NCBI RefSeq assembly: GCF_013085545.1
Contig: NZ_CP039543.1
Span: forward strand, 3,131,322-3,195,321
Direction: 5' to 3'
Origin: Oceanidesulfovibrio marinus
Lineage (GTDB): Bacteria > Desulfobacterota > Desulfovibrionia > Desulfovibrionales > Desulfovibrionaceae
Length of the DNA: 64,000 bases
Below the pieces are notes generated by a model. That model was given only the letters and a program-made list of their open reading frames with translations, did no database searches and was not told where the DNA came from. The position numbers and the translations under genes are program-made. Of this stretch, positions 33,254-42,135 are shown piece by piece (within the stretch, counting starts at the first letter, position 1; every line of letters starts with the position of its first letter).

Positions 33254-33937
33254 TCATCGCGACACCATCTGGTTGATGAAGCTGTTGGCCTCGTCGATGG
33301 CGCGCTCCATCTCGCGGATCAAGGAGTCCACGTCGCGCTGGACCACGTCGAGCTCGCTCTGCAAAGAGGCTATGGCCTGGGCGTTGAGATTGTGTTTGAG
33401 GAAGAGCACCTGATCGCGCAGTGTCCGGAGCACCGGCTGCATGGAGGCCTCGGCCCGGCGCATGGCGCGGATGAGCTGGTCGTACCTGGCTCTGGTTTCC
33501 CGCAGTTTGCTTGCGCTGCGGCTGCGGAGTTCGGCGCTGGTATACTGGTCCAGCTCGCCTTCCCATTCGGCGAACAGCGCCTCGGCCACATTCTCCACGC
33601 TGTTGATGCGCTTGGTTACGTCGTCTGCGCGGCCCTCCACCCTTTCCAGCGTGGCGCGCAACGTCTCGTAGCGCTGCTCCAGCTCGCCGCCGTGGAAGGC
33701 GACTACGCTGCGGAACTGCTCCAGCGCGTCGGCGAACTCCTGCTTGGCCTCCTCCTGGGAGTCGCGAGCCGACTCCACGCGATCCACAAGGATCTCCCGC
33801 TTGTGCACGCCGAACTGCTCCATGGCGTCGTAGTAGACGCTCTGGCAACCTGCTACACACGAAAGGACGAGGAGAATAACGAGGATACGCCACGAAGGGC
33901 CGTCATATCGAAGAGCTGGAACAGTTCGCTGCAGCAT
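33254..33937 (-). CDS. DUF2959-like coiled-coil lipoprotein
   Basis: A 227-residue protein with a lipoprotein signal: hydrophobic WRILVILLVLSCVAGCQSVY, with the Cys at the lipobox VAGC. The mature part is nearly all helix (ELEQRYETLRATLERVEGRA, LRTLRDQVLFLKHNLNAQAI, QSELDVVQRDVDSLIREMER). It matches DUF2959-type envelope proteins of unknown role. The ATG at 33937 has GGAG about six bases upstream. Confidence 0.8.
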   Translation of the reverse strand: MLQRTVPALRYDGPSWRILVILLVLSCVAGCQSVYYDAMEQFGVHKREILVDRVESARDSQEEAKQEFADALEQFRSVVAFHGGELEQRYETLRATLERVEGRADDVTKRINSVENVAEALFAEWEGELDQYTSAELRSRSASKLRETRARYDQLIRAMRRAEASMQPVLRTLRDQVLFLKHNLNAQAIASLQSELDVVQRDVDSLIREMERAIDEANSFINQMVSR

Positions 33938-34216
33938 GGATGCTCCGGGAGGTCTGGTGTGGTGGGACGGCGCGGCCGGCCTCGGGTGCCGGCGATTACG
34001 CGCATACCTATTCCTCAGCATAGCCCACGCCGCGGGTTGTTGTGAAGCCCGGCCGGTGTTTCCTTGTCTGTCCATTGCGTTTGCTGTGAACGCAAACGAG
34101 GCACTATCATCTTCATAACGTCATGCACGGGCCTGCACGGCAACTCGGCCTTTGGTGTTCTCTGATTATCTTTTTTATATGTTGGATAATATCCGGCAGA
34201 GGCAAACCGCCTTCCC
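33938..34216. other. Intergenic stretch
   Basis: Region upstream of the lipoprotein gene, with a T-rich piece near 34165-34185. No convincing gene is seen on either strand; it probably holds the lipoprotein promoter. Confidence 0.4.
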
Positions 34217-34248
34217 ATAAATAAGAGCCCGGACACGGCGCCGGGCTC
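34217..34248 (-). terminator. Terminator after the DUF4019-like gene
   Basis: Perfect stem GAGCCCGG / CCGGGCTC with an 8-base loop, followed on the minus strand by TTATTTAT, 32 bases past the stop codon. Confidence 0.78.
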
Positions 34249-34280
34249 ATTGCGTTTCATTCTTAAAAATATGTTGCGGT

Positions 34281-34730
34281 CTACTTGATATAATACCCGG
34301 ATACCCGCCATGTGCCACCATCGGTAAGCATGGGCGTCACCGTCTCCACGGAGTTCTTCTTGTTGGCGAACACGGTGCGGAACTGGATGATGACGTAATG
34401 GCCGTCCGGCGCGCCCGGCAGCTCGGTCGCGTACCGGGTTGTCTCCACGGTGCGTTCCGCCACTGGCCCCAGGGGTTCGCGCACAGCCTGGGCGGCGTTG
34501 GTCCAGTCGTTTTTCTGCACCCTGTCTTTGAACATGGGCGCGGCCTGGTCCCAGCTCTCTTCGTATGCGCCGCTGTCCACCAGCTTGAGCCATGCCTCGG
34601 CTGCCGGCACGGCCTTCGCAGTGGCCTTCTCCGCTGTCATCTCGTCCGTATCCGCCGCCACAGCATATTGCGGAAATGCAGCCAACATTAACAATATCGC
34701 AACAGTAAACGCAATTGCAACACTTCTCAT
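34281..34730 (-). CDS. DUF4019-like secreted protein
   Basis: A 149-residue protein with a signal peptide (MRSVAIAFTVAILLMLAAFP, cleavage probably after AVA). The mature part has AAEAWLKLVDSGAYEESWDQ, REPLGPVAERTVETTRYATE, DGHYVIIQFRTVFANKKNSV and GGTWRVSGYYIK, the pattern of DUF4019 proteins. The ATG at 34730 follows a GGGGGG stretch. Function unknown. Confidence 0.8.
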   Translation of the reverse strand: MRSVAIAFTVAILLMLAAFPQYAVAADTDEMTAEKATAKAVPAAEAWLKLVDSGAYEESWDQAAPMFKDRVQKNDWTNAAQAVREPLGPVAERTVETTRYATELPGAPDGHYVIIQFRTVFANKKNSVETVTPMLTDGGTWRVSGYYIK

Positions 34731-34869
34731 GCAAGCCCCCCAGGTAGTACATTCCATGAATAACTGTATCGTGTTATTCTATCCTTCCATTTCCTGTACG
34801 TCGTCTTTTGCATACACCATCACCACCATTGCGGCAATATCGCCGCAACATATTCGTGCCTCCCATCCC

Positions 34870-35353
34870 CTATCCATCGGGGCCCGGAGCTGAACCAATA
34901 GAGCCGGCCACTGAATCGCGGGCCTGGGGGGGCGCGCTATAGACCAAAGAACTGAGGATGGAGTCTTTCTGCGTGTGGGGATCAGGGCGCAAGGCAGCCT
35001 CTGCACCGGTTTGACTGGAGCTGCTGCGTTCTCCCCAAAGGAAGAATTCCGGCCGCGGCGACTCTGCCCAGAGCGCACGCACGCCGTCGGACACCCGGTG
35101 CTCGTCGTACCGGGTCCGGTACCGATCAATTTCAGAAAGTGTCAGGAGAATCCGACACGGTATTCTGCCGGTTGACCGTATCGCTTTGGGAAGGCGGACC
35201 CGGCTTGGCGTTCCTCCACGGGCTTGTCTGGCGGAACGCATACCGGTGGGCCTCCCTGGCACGGCTCGAATGGGCGCCTCGACACCCGTTGGCCACGCCG
35301 GCTGTTGCACACAGCATCAGAGCTGTGGTTGCGCATAGGACGACGATTCGCAT
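34870..35353 (-). pseudogene. Possible secreted protein split by a frameshift
   Basis: The ATG at 35353 has AAGGAGG 5 bases upstream and opens a signal-peptide-like frame, MRIVVLCATTALMLCATAGV, that stops at 35132 after 73 codons. A second minus frame continues to 34870 with a plausible protein part (LTLSEIDRYRTRYDEHRVSD, GVRALWAESPRPEFF). The two overlap around 35140-35160, so a single indel would join them into a secreted protein of roughly 160 residues. No family is recognised. It could also be one genuine 73-residue secreted peptide. Confidence 0.35.
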
Positions 35354-35626
35354 GGCCGCCTCCTTGCCGAATGGTTTGGCAATGCGCTCGCGTTTTCGCG
35401 CTTCCTTACACAGCAGGCGGCAGAAAAATGCATCGAGGAAAAATCAGGGAGTGGTTCGGTCATGCCCGTGTGAGAAATCCGCCAGAGCTCTCTTTCCGCA
35501 AACTGCCGCTGGTCTGGATGCGCCTCTGCATCGACGGACACTGCACGCGCCCTGGCCATCCTTTGACTCGGCTCCCAAATATGGTACCCCATAACCATAG
35601 ACAAACATCTTCCATTGGAGCCGACA

Positions 35627-35827
35627 ATGCCTGCGACTATCTATGGAAAGTCTGGTTGACCGTACACCTCCAATGCCCGTGAGGCGTACCCCGGCCATGC
35701 ATACCTCGACGTGAAGCAGAAGAAGGACGCGCTGGAGAAAATGCTCAAGCTCTCCGGCGGAAAGCGGAAGGTGCCGGTCATCGTTGCGGACGACGGCGCC
35801 GTGACCGTCGGCTACGGCGGGTCCTGA
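35627..35827 (+). CDS. Small glutaredoxin-like selenoprotein (UXX-star type)
   Basis: A 66-residue frame from the ATG at 35627 (GGAG six bases upstream) to the TGA at 35825, interrupted by one in-frame TGA at 35657-35659. Reading that TGA as selenocysteine gives MPATIYGKSGUPYTSNAREA and ends with KVPVIVADDGAVTVGYGGS. The GxSG-U-PYT pattern is a glutaredoxin active site with Sec at the first redox position and Thr at the CxxC second Cys. KVPVIV and the Gly-rich end match the thioredoxin-fold cis-Pro region. A SECIS-like hairpin follows the TGA. This resembles the small UXX-star selenoprotein families as I remember them; standard gene finders would miss it. Confidence 0.8.
35657..35690 (+). promoter_or_regulatory. 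SECIS-like hairpin
   Basis: Directly after the in-frame TGA, GTAC (35662-35665) pairs with GTAC (35686-35689), then an A-C mismatch, then CCTC (35667-35670) pairs with GAGG (35681-35684), leaving a ten-base loop that contains GT. Distance and loop size fit bacterial SelB-binding SECIS elements, which also function inside the coding frame. Confidence 0.65.
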
Positions 35828-36117
35828 GGCGTGTAGCCGCCGGCCAGGTTGGTCGGCCCTTCACAAAAACCGATTGAACACGCCGGACCGGATCTTTCCG
35901 GGCTGGCTATGCGGATATGCGCGCCGCCCTTTCGGGCTGCAACGCACTGTTGCGTCCTCTTTTCCGCCTTGCGCAAAAAGGCCGGCGGCTGGTCTTGATG
36001 CGAAAAACCGGCTACATCGTTGCTGCCCGCAGTATATGGCGCCCTGCTCCGGATGCGCGTGGCCACAACGTCCTGTCCGGCGGCGTCCTCCATACACACT
36101 GCGCGGCAAAGGCAGCC

Positions 36118-37335
36118 ATGTCCGTCACCATCATTATCCCGGCGTTCAATCTCTGGGCGTACACCCGCGCCTGCCTGGAAAGCCTGGCAAGTTGCGCCCG
36201 TGGCAGCTCGTTCCGCGTTGTGGTTGTGGACAACGGTTCCACCGACGAAACGCCCAAGGCGTGTCCGAGCCTGGGGAAGTCGCTTTTTCCCGGCGCGTTC
36301 GAGTACCGCCGGCTGGAGCAGAACCAGGGCTTTGCCCGCGGCTGCAATACCGGCGCGCAGGGCGCGGACACAGCGTATCTGCTCTTCCTGAACAACGACG
36401 TCACCGCCACGCCGGGCTGGCTCGAAATTCTTCTGCAGGCAATGCAGCGCCAGACAGGCGTACACGCGGCATCGCCCCTGCTCCTCTTTCCGGAAACGCA
36501 TCGCGTGCAGCACGCCGGCGTTGCGTTCGACCCCAACCTCCATCCCGTGCACTGCTTCAGCCAGTTCCCCGGCAACCACAAGGCGCTCCGTAGCGTCCGG
36601 GGGTTGCAGGCGCTCAGCGCCGCCGCGCTGCTCGTGCGCAAGCAGGCGTTCGAGGCAGCGGGCGGATTCTGCCAGGAGTTCATCAACGGCAGCGAGGACC
36701 TCGACCTCTCGTGCATGCTCCGCCGCAATGGGGGGCGGCTGGCGCTTGTCCCCTCCAGCGTGCTGCATCACGCCACAAGCATGACGCCCGGACGGTACGA
36801 CCACACGGCGCACAACGCGACCGTGCTGAACCGCCGGGCCCGCGGCTGCTTCGTGCCGGACCTTCACCGCCTCGCGGCCCGCGCCGGATACGGCCTGGCG
36901 CTGACGGCCTGGCTGGAGCCCTACATGGTGCGCCCCCACAACTCCGCACCCGATTGCCCTACGGACGACATCGCGGCCTTGAGCAAGGCGCTGCAGGAGG
37001 AGCCGCTCTGGGAGAAGGGCTATGCGGCTATGCTGGAGCTGCTGGCCCACGATCCGGCCGCGGCGCTGCCCTGGGCCGAAGTCCGCGCTGCCCTCTGCCC
37101 CAGCCGGCACGCCTACGAGCAGACGCTGCGGCTGGCCGTGGCGGTTGAGGATACCGCAGCTGTGAACAGATGGAAGCAGTCCCTGGCCAGGGTCATCGCT
37201 TCCATCAATAAGAAAGACGAACTGATCGAGCTAGCGCAGACCAGCCTGGAGTGGTCCCGGCAGGAAGAGCTTGAATATATTGTAAATATGTACTCGGCGT
37301 GGCTGGACGCGCATGGCGGCGGACATAGGGCTTGA
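36118..37335 (+). CDS. GT2 glycosyltransferase
   Basis: A 405-residue family 2 transferase with SVTIIIPAFNLWAYTRACLE, VVVVDNGSTDETPKACPS, YRRLEQNQGFARGCNTGAQG, LFLNNDVTATPGWLEILLQA (the DxD-like NND metal site) and FINGSEDLDLSCMLRRNGG. The last 150 residues are helical and repeat-like. I chose the ATG at 36118; the frame is open to 35917 but the added N-terminus looks non-coding. Likely acts in surface or flagellar glycan synthesis; acceptor unknown. Confidence 0.88.
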   Translation: MSVTIIIPAFNLWAYTRACLESLASCARGSSFRVVVVDNGSTDETPKACPSLGKSLFPGAFEYRRLEQNQGFARGCNTGAQGADTAYLLFLNNDVTATPGWLEILLQAMQRQTGVHAASPLLLFPETHRVQHAGVAFDPNLHPVHCFSQFPGNHKALRSVRGLQALSAAALLVRKQAFEAAGGFCQEFINGSEDLDLSCMLRRNGGRLALVPSSVLHHATSMTPGRYDHTAHNATVLNRRARGCFVPDLHRLAARAGYGLALTAWLEPYMVRPHNSAPDCPTDDIAALSKALQEEPLWEKGYAAMLELLAHDPAAALPWAEVRAALCPSRHAYEQTLRLAVAVEDTAAVNRWKQSLARVIASINKKDELIELAQTSLEWSRQEELEYIVNMYSAWLDAHGGGHRA

Positions 37336-37427
37336 GCCTGCCCGCCGCGGACGGACGATACGCCGTTCGATATGCGGGCTGGTTGCGATCTCGTCAGCCA
37401 GTATTGCGGTAATAACGAACATGACAG

Positions 37428-37458
37428 AGGGCGCCCCCTGCTCGGCAGGCGCCCTTTC
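37428..37458 (+). terminator. Terminator between GT2 and ferritin-like gene
   Basis: Stem AGGGCGCC / GGCGCCCT with a 12-base loop and TTT. It sits between converging genes and could serve both. Confidence 0.7.
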
Positions 37459-37508
37459 CGATATCAGCGTTACCGGCCTCGGCCCGAAAGCTTTGGGCAG
37501 ACGACCAT

Positions 37509-37937
37509 CTACTCCAGCAGCCCGCTGAAGGTGTCGTGGTGCTCCTCCTCTTCCGCAAGGATTTTGCGGAAGAGCTGCGCCGTTACGATGTCGCCCTCGT
37601 CCTTGGCCTTGTCGATTATCTTGCGGTAGAGCTCGATGGCCTCAACCTCGAGTCCTGTGTTGATCTCCAGCATATCCCTCAATGTTTCGCCGACGGTGAT
37701 GGGCGAAGGCTTCGTGGTGGGCTTGCCGCCGAGATAGACCAGGCGCTCGGCAATATCCTCGGCGTGCTTCATCTCCACGATCGCGATCTTCTTGATCTCA
37801 TCCTTGACGGCAAAGCCCTGAATGCCCGTCATCTGCACATGCTGCCACATGTAGGAGACGGATACGGATATCTCCCGGGCAATGGCGTCGTTCAGCATGT
37901 CCAGAAGCTCTTTCGATACCTTGGGTGGCACAGCCAT
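37509..37937 (-). CDS. Ferritin-like (bacterioferritin-type) protein
   Basis: A 142-residue four-helix protein starting MAVPPKVSKELLDMLNDAIA, with the carboxylate motifs IVEMKHAEDIAERLVYLGGK and LAEEEEHHDTFSGLLE (ExxH pairs of a di-iron centre). It resembles bacterioferritin/DPS-like iron-storage or detoxification proteins. The ATG at 37937 has AAGGAGG upstream. Confidence 0.9.
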   Translation of the reverse strand: MAVPPKVSKELLDMLNDAIAREISVSVSYMWQHVQMTGIQGFAVKDEIKKIAIVEMKHAEDIAERLVYLGGKPTTKPSPITVGETLRDMLEINTGLEVEAIELYRKIIDKAKDEGDIVTAQLFRKILAEEEEHHDTFSGLLE

Positions 37938-38535
37938 GGTCAATCCTCCTTGATGATCATTGCGGTTCATTGGCCTGCACGCAACGAATCGAGCGCTGAC
38001 GTCGAAGCCAGCCGAACCCCGGAACCGTCCACTATCCCACGTTACTCTGTATAAACCCGCATGGATGGACATCTCCTTTTCGGCCAACGCCGGCAGGAAA
38101 CAGACTGTATGGTGGTTGCGGATAAACGCCACCAAAGCGCTGGTTTCCGCAAGCATACGATCTCTATGCCACGGCGGCTTTGCCGCGAGAGCGGTCTTAT
38201 CCTTGTACCATGACGGCTCTGCAGAATGGTGGACCGCTGGAAATATACCCGATTCCTGGTCAGATCGATGACGGCAGCCTTTCCGGGCATGCGCAGGTAA
38301 GCCGCAGGTCGTGGAAGTCCCGGGAAATCGCTGCGTTCCGGTGGCATGTATTGCGGAGGGGCAAAGCGTCTCGGGCAGGCCGGACCGAGAGAGCCTTCCA
38401 GACTTCCTGTCGCGTTTTGCCGGCCAAAAATGACGCGGCCGCCCTGCATCCATATAATGTTCGCACTATCACGTCGCGGGATGGAAACAGGCGTGCGCCG
38501 GCGAGAGCTCTTCGCGTTTCTTCTTTTAACCTATT

Positions 38536-38553
38536 AAGAAGTTAAAACTTCTT
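38536..38553. promoter_or_regulatory. Perfect palindrome upstream of the ectoine cluster
   Basis: AAGAAGTT-AA-AACTTCTT, an 18-base perfect inverted repeat at the border of the AT-rich leader. It could be an operator or a small hairpin. Confidence 0.35.
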
Positions 38554-38701
38554 CCTCTCACACAAAGTCCGCGCCCAGGACAGATCGCAGCCGCACCGCG
38601 TCTCTTCAGGTCCTGGCGGCCCCAGATATCTTGTCAATATTGTAAAAACATGCCTTGGTTATTCAGCCCCCAGCGCGTTTCAAATATTAGAAATGATGTG
38701 G

Positions 38702-38726
38702 AAATTGTACGGTGTCGACCCGTACA
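38702..38726. promoter_or_regulatory. Candidate operator of the ectoine cluster
   Basis: The inverted repeat TGTACGG-TGTCGAC-CCGTACA (38706-38726) begins inside AAATTGTAC (38702-38710). The same nine bases AAATTGTAC recur at 45361-45369 in front of eutA. This makes it a candidate binding site for the MocR-type regulator encoded in the cluster. Confidence 0.4.
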
Positions 38727-39054
38727 TTTTCGTTACCATCGTGTTATATTGTTTCACTATCGCCACAATTTTCATGAGCTTAATATATTGATTTTCCTAC
38801 TTAATCTCTAAATATTGAACCATTGTATTGTTATGATTCATTAAATGTATTGCGCAATAATTGTTCTTGATTCATATTTTGGCAACATTTGGTGACGCGT
38901 TATGTCGGATCTTCATCAGTCGGCTCGTTTTTCCTGGTAGAGCATAGGGTTCGACTGTTTTAACAAATTCGTGCCGTGCCGGCAGGCTTCCGGGGCCGCG
39001 CCTCAACCGGTCCTCTTCGGCACTCCAGCACGGAATCGTTCAAAGGAGGCGGCG

Positions 39055-40248
39055 TTGAGCGACATCGCCGAAAAATGCAAGGTCGTGGCAGACGAGTGCA
39101 TCCTGCTGCGGCGTGATTTTCACCGCCATCCCGAGCTCGGGCTCGAAGAGCAGCGCACAGGCCAGATCGTCGCCGACTACCTGGCCGCGCTGGGCATGGA
39201 GGTGAGCCGTCTGAACGTGACCGGCGTGGCCGGGCTGCTGCGCGGCGGCCACCCCGGCCCGACCCTCTTGATGCGCGCCGACATGGACGCCCTGGCCATC
39301 CAGGAGGAGACCGGCGCCGAGTACTGCTCCACCATCGACGGCATGATGCACGCCTGCGGCCACGACGCCCACACCGCCATGATGCTCACGGCGGCCAAGG
39401 TCCTGGCCGGCGAGCGGGAGGCGCTGCACGGCAGCATCAAGTTCGTGTTCCAGCCCAACGAGGAAAAGGCCGGCGCCATGGCCATGATCGACGAAGGCGT
39501 GATGGCCAACCCGGACGTGGACGCCTGCGTGAGCATGCACATCTGGAACCAGCTCGAATCCGGCAAGATCGGCGTGACCGTGGGGCCGATCATGGCCGGC
39601 ATGCGCCACTTCCATCTGACCGTTAAAGGCAAGGGCGGCCACACCGCCAACCCGCAGGAAGCCGTCGACCCCGTCATCTGCTCGGCCGCGATCATCCAGG
39701 CCGTGCAGACCATCCAGACGCGCGAGATCAGCGCCCTGAGCGAGCCTACGGTGATCATGTTCGGCACGATCCACGGCGGCACCACCTCCAACGTAATCCC
39801 GGACGAGGTGGTCATGGAAGGAACCATCCGCTACCTCTTTTCTGGCGACGACAACGGGGAGAACAGCCCCAGGGGCCGGTTCGAGCGCGTGGTCGCCGGC
39901 ATCTGCGCCGCCCATCGCACAGAGTATGAGCTGGACTTCGAGTGCGGCCACCCCACCCTGGTCAACGACGCAGGCATGACCGCCATGCTGACGGGAATCC
40001 TGAACGTGGAGATGGCCAACGACCTGACCATCCAACCCATGGCCAGCCTGGCCGGCGAAGACTTCAGCGAGTTCGCGGCGCGGGCTCCCGGCGTCTTCTG
40101 CTTTTTGGGGGCAGGCGCCCCCGGTCGGACAAACTACCCCCACCACCACCCAAAATTCGACATAGACGAAAGCGTCATGAAACACGGCGTGGAGCTCCTT
40201 GTCCGCACCGCGCTACGCTACTTCGAGACGCAGAGGCAGCCCAGCTGA
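39055..40248 (+). CDS. doeB2: M20 amidohydrolase, candidate N-acetyl-diaminobutyrate deacetylase
   Basis: A 397-residue metal-dependent amidohydrolase with RRDFHRHPELGLEEQRTGQI, LMRADMDALAIQEETGAEYC, MMHACGHDAHTAMMLTAAKV, VFQPNEEKAGAMAMIDEGVM and the C-terminal GEDFSEFAARAPGVFCFLGA with PHHHPKFDIDESVM. These are the di-zinc motifs of M20D (hippurate-hydrolase-like) enzymes. Start is a TTG at 39055 with AAGGAGG five bases before. It opens the ectoine cluster and no AstE-type DoeB/EutE is present, so it is the best candidate for the deacetylation step. The name DoeB2 is from memory and context. Confidence 0.8.
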   Translation: MSDIAEKCKVVADECILLRRDFHRHPELGLEEQRTGQIVADYLAALGMEVSRLNVTGVAGLLRGGHPGPTLLMRADMDALAIQEETGAEYCSTIDGMMHACGHDAHTAMMLTAAKVLAGEREALHGSIKFVFQPNEEKAGAMAMIDEGVMANPDVDACVSMHIWNQLESGKIGVTVGPIMAGMRHFHLTVKGKGGHTANPQEAVDPVICSAAIIQAVQTIQTREISALSEPTVIMFGTIHGGTTSNVIPDEVVMEGTIRYLFSGDDNGENSPRGRFERVVAGICAAHRTEYELDFECGHPTLVNDAGMTAMLTGILNVEMANDLTIQPMASLAGEDFSEFAARAPGVFCFLGAGAPGRTNYPHHHPKFDIDESVMKHGVELLVRTALRYFETQRQPS

Positions 40249-40333
40249 AGAAGCTGGGCCACATTACCTTTAAAGTTACGAACCGTTACAGTGAAACGCC
40301 GTTGAACCATTTGAACCCAGTGAGGAGGGCAAC

Positions 40334-41383
40334 GTGAGAAAGTTGTATCTAATTGCTTTGGCTATGATCTTTGTGCTGACCGCCACAAGCGCGCTGGCCA
40401 GCGAGTACACAGGAGACGCGGTTACCGCCAAGCTGGCTTCCGAGGAGATCGAGGGCGACTTCATGACCGTGTGGGCGAACAACTTCTCGGACCACATGAA
40501 GGAGTGGTCGGACGGCAAGATCAACATCGAAGTCTACCCGTACGGCACCCTTGGCGCGACCGGCGACATCAACGAGCTCTGCCAGCTCGGCGTGGTGCAG
40601 TTCGTGTTCTCCGACTACGCCTGGATCAGCTCCTTTGTGCCCCAGGCCCAGGTGCTGGCGCTCAACTACCTCTTCCCCACCGAGAAGGTGCCCGAGATCC
40701 TGGATTGGATGGTCCGGAACGGCAAGTTCTTCCCCCTGCTGGAGAAAAAGTTCCGCGACAACGACCTGGTGCCCCTGGGCATCATGTTCGAAGGCTGGCA
40801 GTGGATGACCTCCAAGAAGGAGATCAAGACCATGGACGACGTCAAGGGCCTGAAGCTGCGCCTGATGTCCTCCAAGCTGCTGGTGGAAGACTACAAGGCC
40901 TACGGCGCCAGCCCCACGCCCATGAGCTACGGCGAGGTGTACAGCGGCCTGCAGATGGGCCTCATCGACGCCCAGGTGAACCCGCTCTTCGCGGACTACA
41001 GCATGAAGTTCTACGAGGTGCAGGACTACTTCACCCAGCTGAAGAACGAGCCCTTCATCGGCATTCCCACCGTGAACGCCGAATGGTTCGACAGCCTGAC
41101 GCCTGAAGCCCAGGCCGAGATGCGCAAGTTCTGGGCCGATTCCATCATCCCGGCCGGCAAGTGGATAATGGAGCGCAACGCCGCGGACATGGAGAAGATC
41201 AAGGAAGCCCGTCCGGAAGTGCAGTTCACGACCCTGGAAGGCGAGGCCCTGGCCGAGTTCAAGGCCGCCGCACAGACGGTCTATCCCAAGTTCGTCGAGA
41301 TCGGCGGTGACGGCGCCCAGGAAGTGCTGGACGCTCTGCTGGCCGACGTCGAAAACGCCAAGGCAGCCCTTGGCATGAAGTAA
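40334..41383 (+). CDS. uehA: TRAP transporter solute-binding protein (ectoine type)
   Basis: Periplasmic receptor (DctP family) of a tripartite transporter. The 349 residues have a signal peptide (about 1-23, ending ALA) and the family stretches YPYGTLGATGDINELCQLGV, GIMFEGWQWMTSKKEIKTMD, DVKGLKLRLMSSKLLVEDYK, GASPTPMSYGEVYSGLQMGL and IDAQVNPLFA. GTG start with GAGGAGGG upstream. The flanking eut/doe genes indicate ectoine and hydroxyectoine as ligands (UehA/TeaA). Specificity is inferred from context. Confidence 0.88.
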   Translation: MRKLYLIALAMIFVLTATSALASEYTGDAVTAKLASEEIEGDFMTVWANNFSDHMKEWSDGKINIEVYPYGTLGATGDINELCQLGVVQFVFSDYAWISSFVPQAQVLALNYLFPTEKVPEILDWMVRNGKFFPLLEKKFRDNDLVPLGIMFEGWQWMTSKKEIKTMDDVKGLKLRLMSSKLLVEDYKAYGASPTPMSYGEVYSGLQMGLIDAQVNPLFADYSMKFYEVQDYFTQLKNEPFIGIPTVNAEWFDSLTPEAQAEMRKFWADSIIPAGKWIMERNAADMEKIKEARPEVQFTTLEGEALAEFKAAAQTVYPKFVEIGGDGAQEVLDALLADVENAKAALGMK

Positions 41384-41550
41384 ATGATGGCAGCCGGCGC
41401 TGCAACGGCAGGTCCGCTGCAGCGTCGGCTGTTTACGCCCGGAAAGTCTCGCCTCGTACTTTCCATGCCTGACAACTTAACGAGCGGTGGGCGCTTCTCC
41501 CCAAGTCGCACCCTGCGCATACGCCGCTTCGAGCAATACGAGAGGATGTC

Positions 41551-42135
41551 ATGAGTGACACCGAAAATCATACGGGCAAACATGGAATACTAAGCAGAAT
41601 CAACACGCGAATCGGAATCATCATCAACGGTATTGAAGTCACCATCCTCGTGCTCTGCATTGCCGCTCTAGCCGTGTTGCTCATTGTCAACGTCTTTGCC
41701 AGAACATTTGCCCAAAGTATCTACTTTGCAGAAGAAGTCTCCCAGTTCCTGGTCATACTCATCACCTTTATCGGCGTGAGCTACGGCGTGCGCAAGGCGC
41801 GCCACATCCGCATGGGGGCCTTCCTGGACGCCATGCCCCCCAAGCTCGAAAAGGCCTTCCTCATCTTCATCTGCTTCGTCAGCGCCATCACCATGGCCGT
41901 GCTCACCTGGTACTCCTACAAGTATCTGGCCCATGCCATGAAGATGTCGCACATGACGCCCGCCCTGCGCGTGCCCAAGTGGACGTTCTATGTCATCGTG
42001 CCCATCGGGTTCGGCATGGCCTGCATTCAGTACGTCCGCACCATAATAAAGAACCTGACGGAAAAGGAGCCGTGGCAGTCCCCTGATCAGCAGAGCGAGT
42101 ACGAGGACGAAGAGATCGGGGGTGCAACGCTATGA
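41551..42135 (+). CDS. uehB: TRAP transporter small membrane subunit
   Basis: DctQ-family subunit of 194 residues with four membrane helices (about ITILVLCIAALAVLLIVNVF, FLVILITFIGVSYGVRKARH, FICFVSAITMAVLTWYSYKY, FYVIVPIGFGMACIQYVRTI). The motif GVSYGVRKARHIRM is typical of DctQ. It overlaps the large subunit start by four bases (ATGA). Confidence 0.93.
   Translation: MSDTENHTGKHGILSRINTRIGIIINGIEVTILVLCIAALAVLLIVNVFARTFAQSIYFAEEVSQFLVILITFIGVSYGVRKARHIRMGAFLDAMPPKLEKAFLIFICFVSAITMAVLTWYSYKYLAHAMKMSHMTPALRVPKWTFYVIVPIGFGMACIQYVRTIIKNLTEKEPWQSPDQQSEYEDEEIGGATL

Larger units (their letters stand above)
37938..39054. other. Long intergenic region before the ectoine cluster
   Basis: The first half (to about 38515) is GC-rich with only implausible short frames. 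The second half is AT-rich and lacks genes; it carries the palindromes listed separately and is the likely promoter region of the cluster. No clear sigma-70 or sigma-54 box stands out. Confidence 0.5.

Noticed and set aside
37938-38453. Upstream in-frame extension of the ferritin-like protein
   Set aside because: The added residues are compositionally random, while a strong AAGGAGG site precedes the ATG at 37937.
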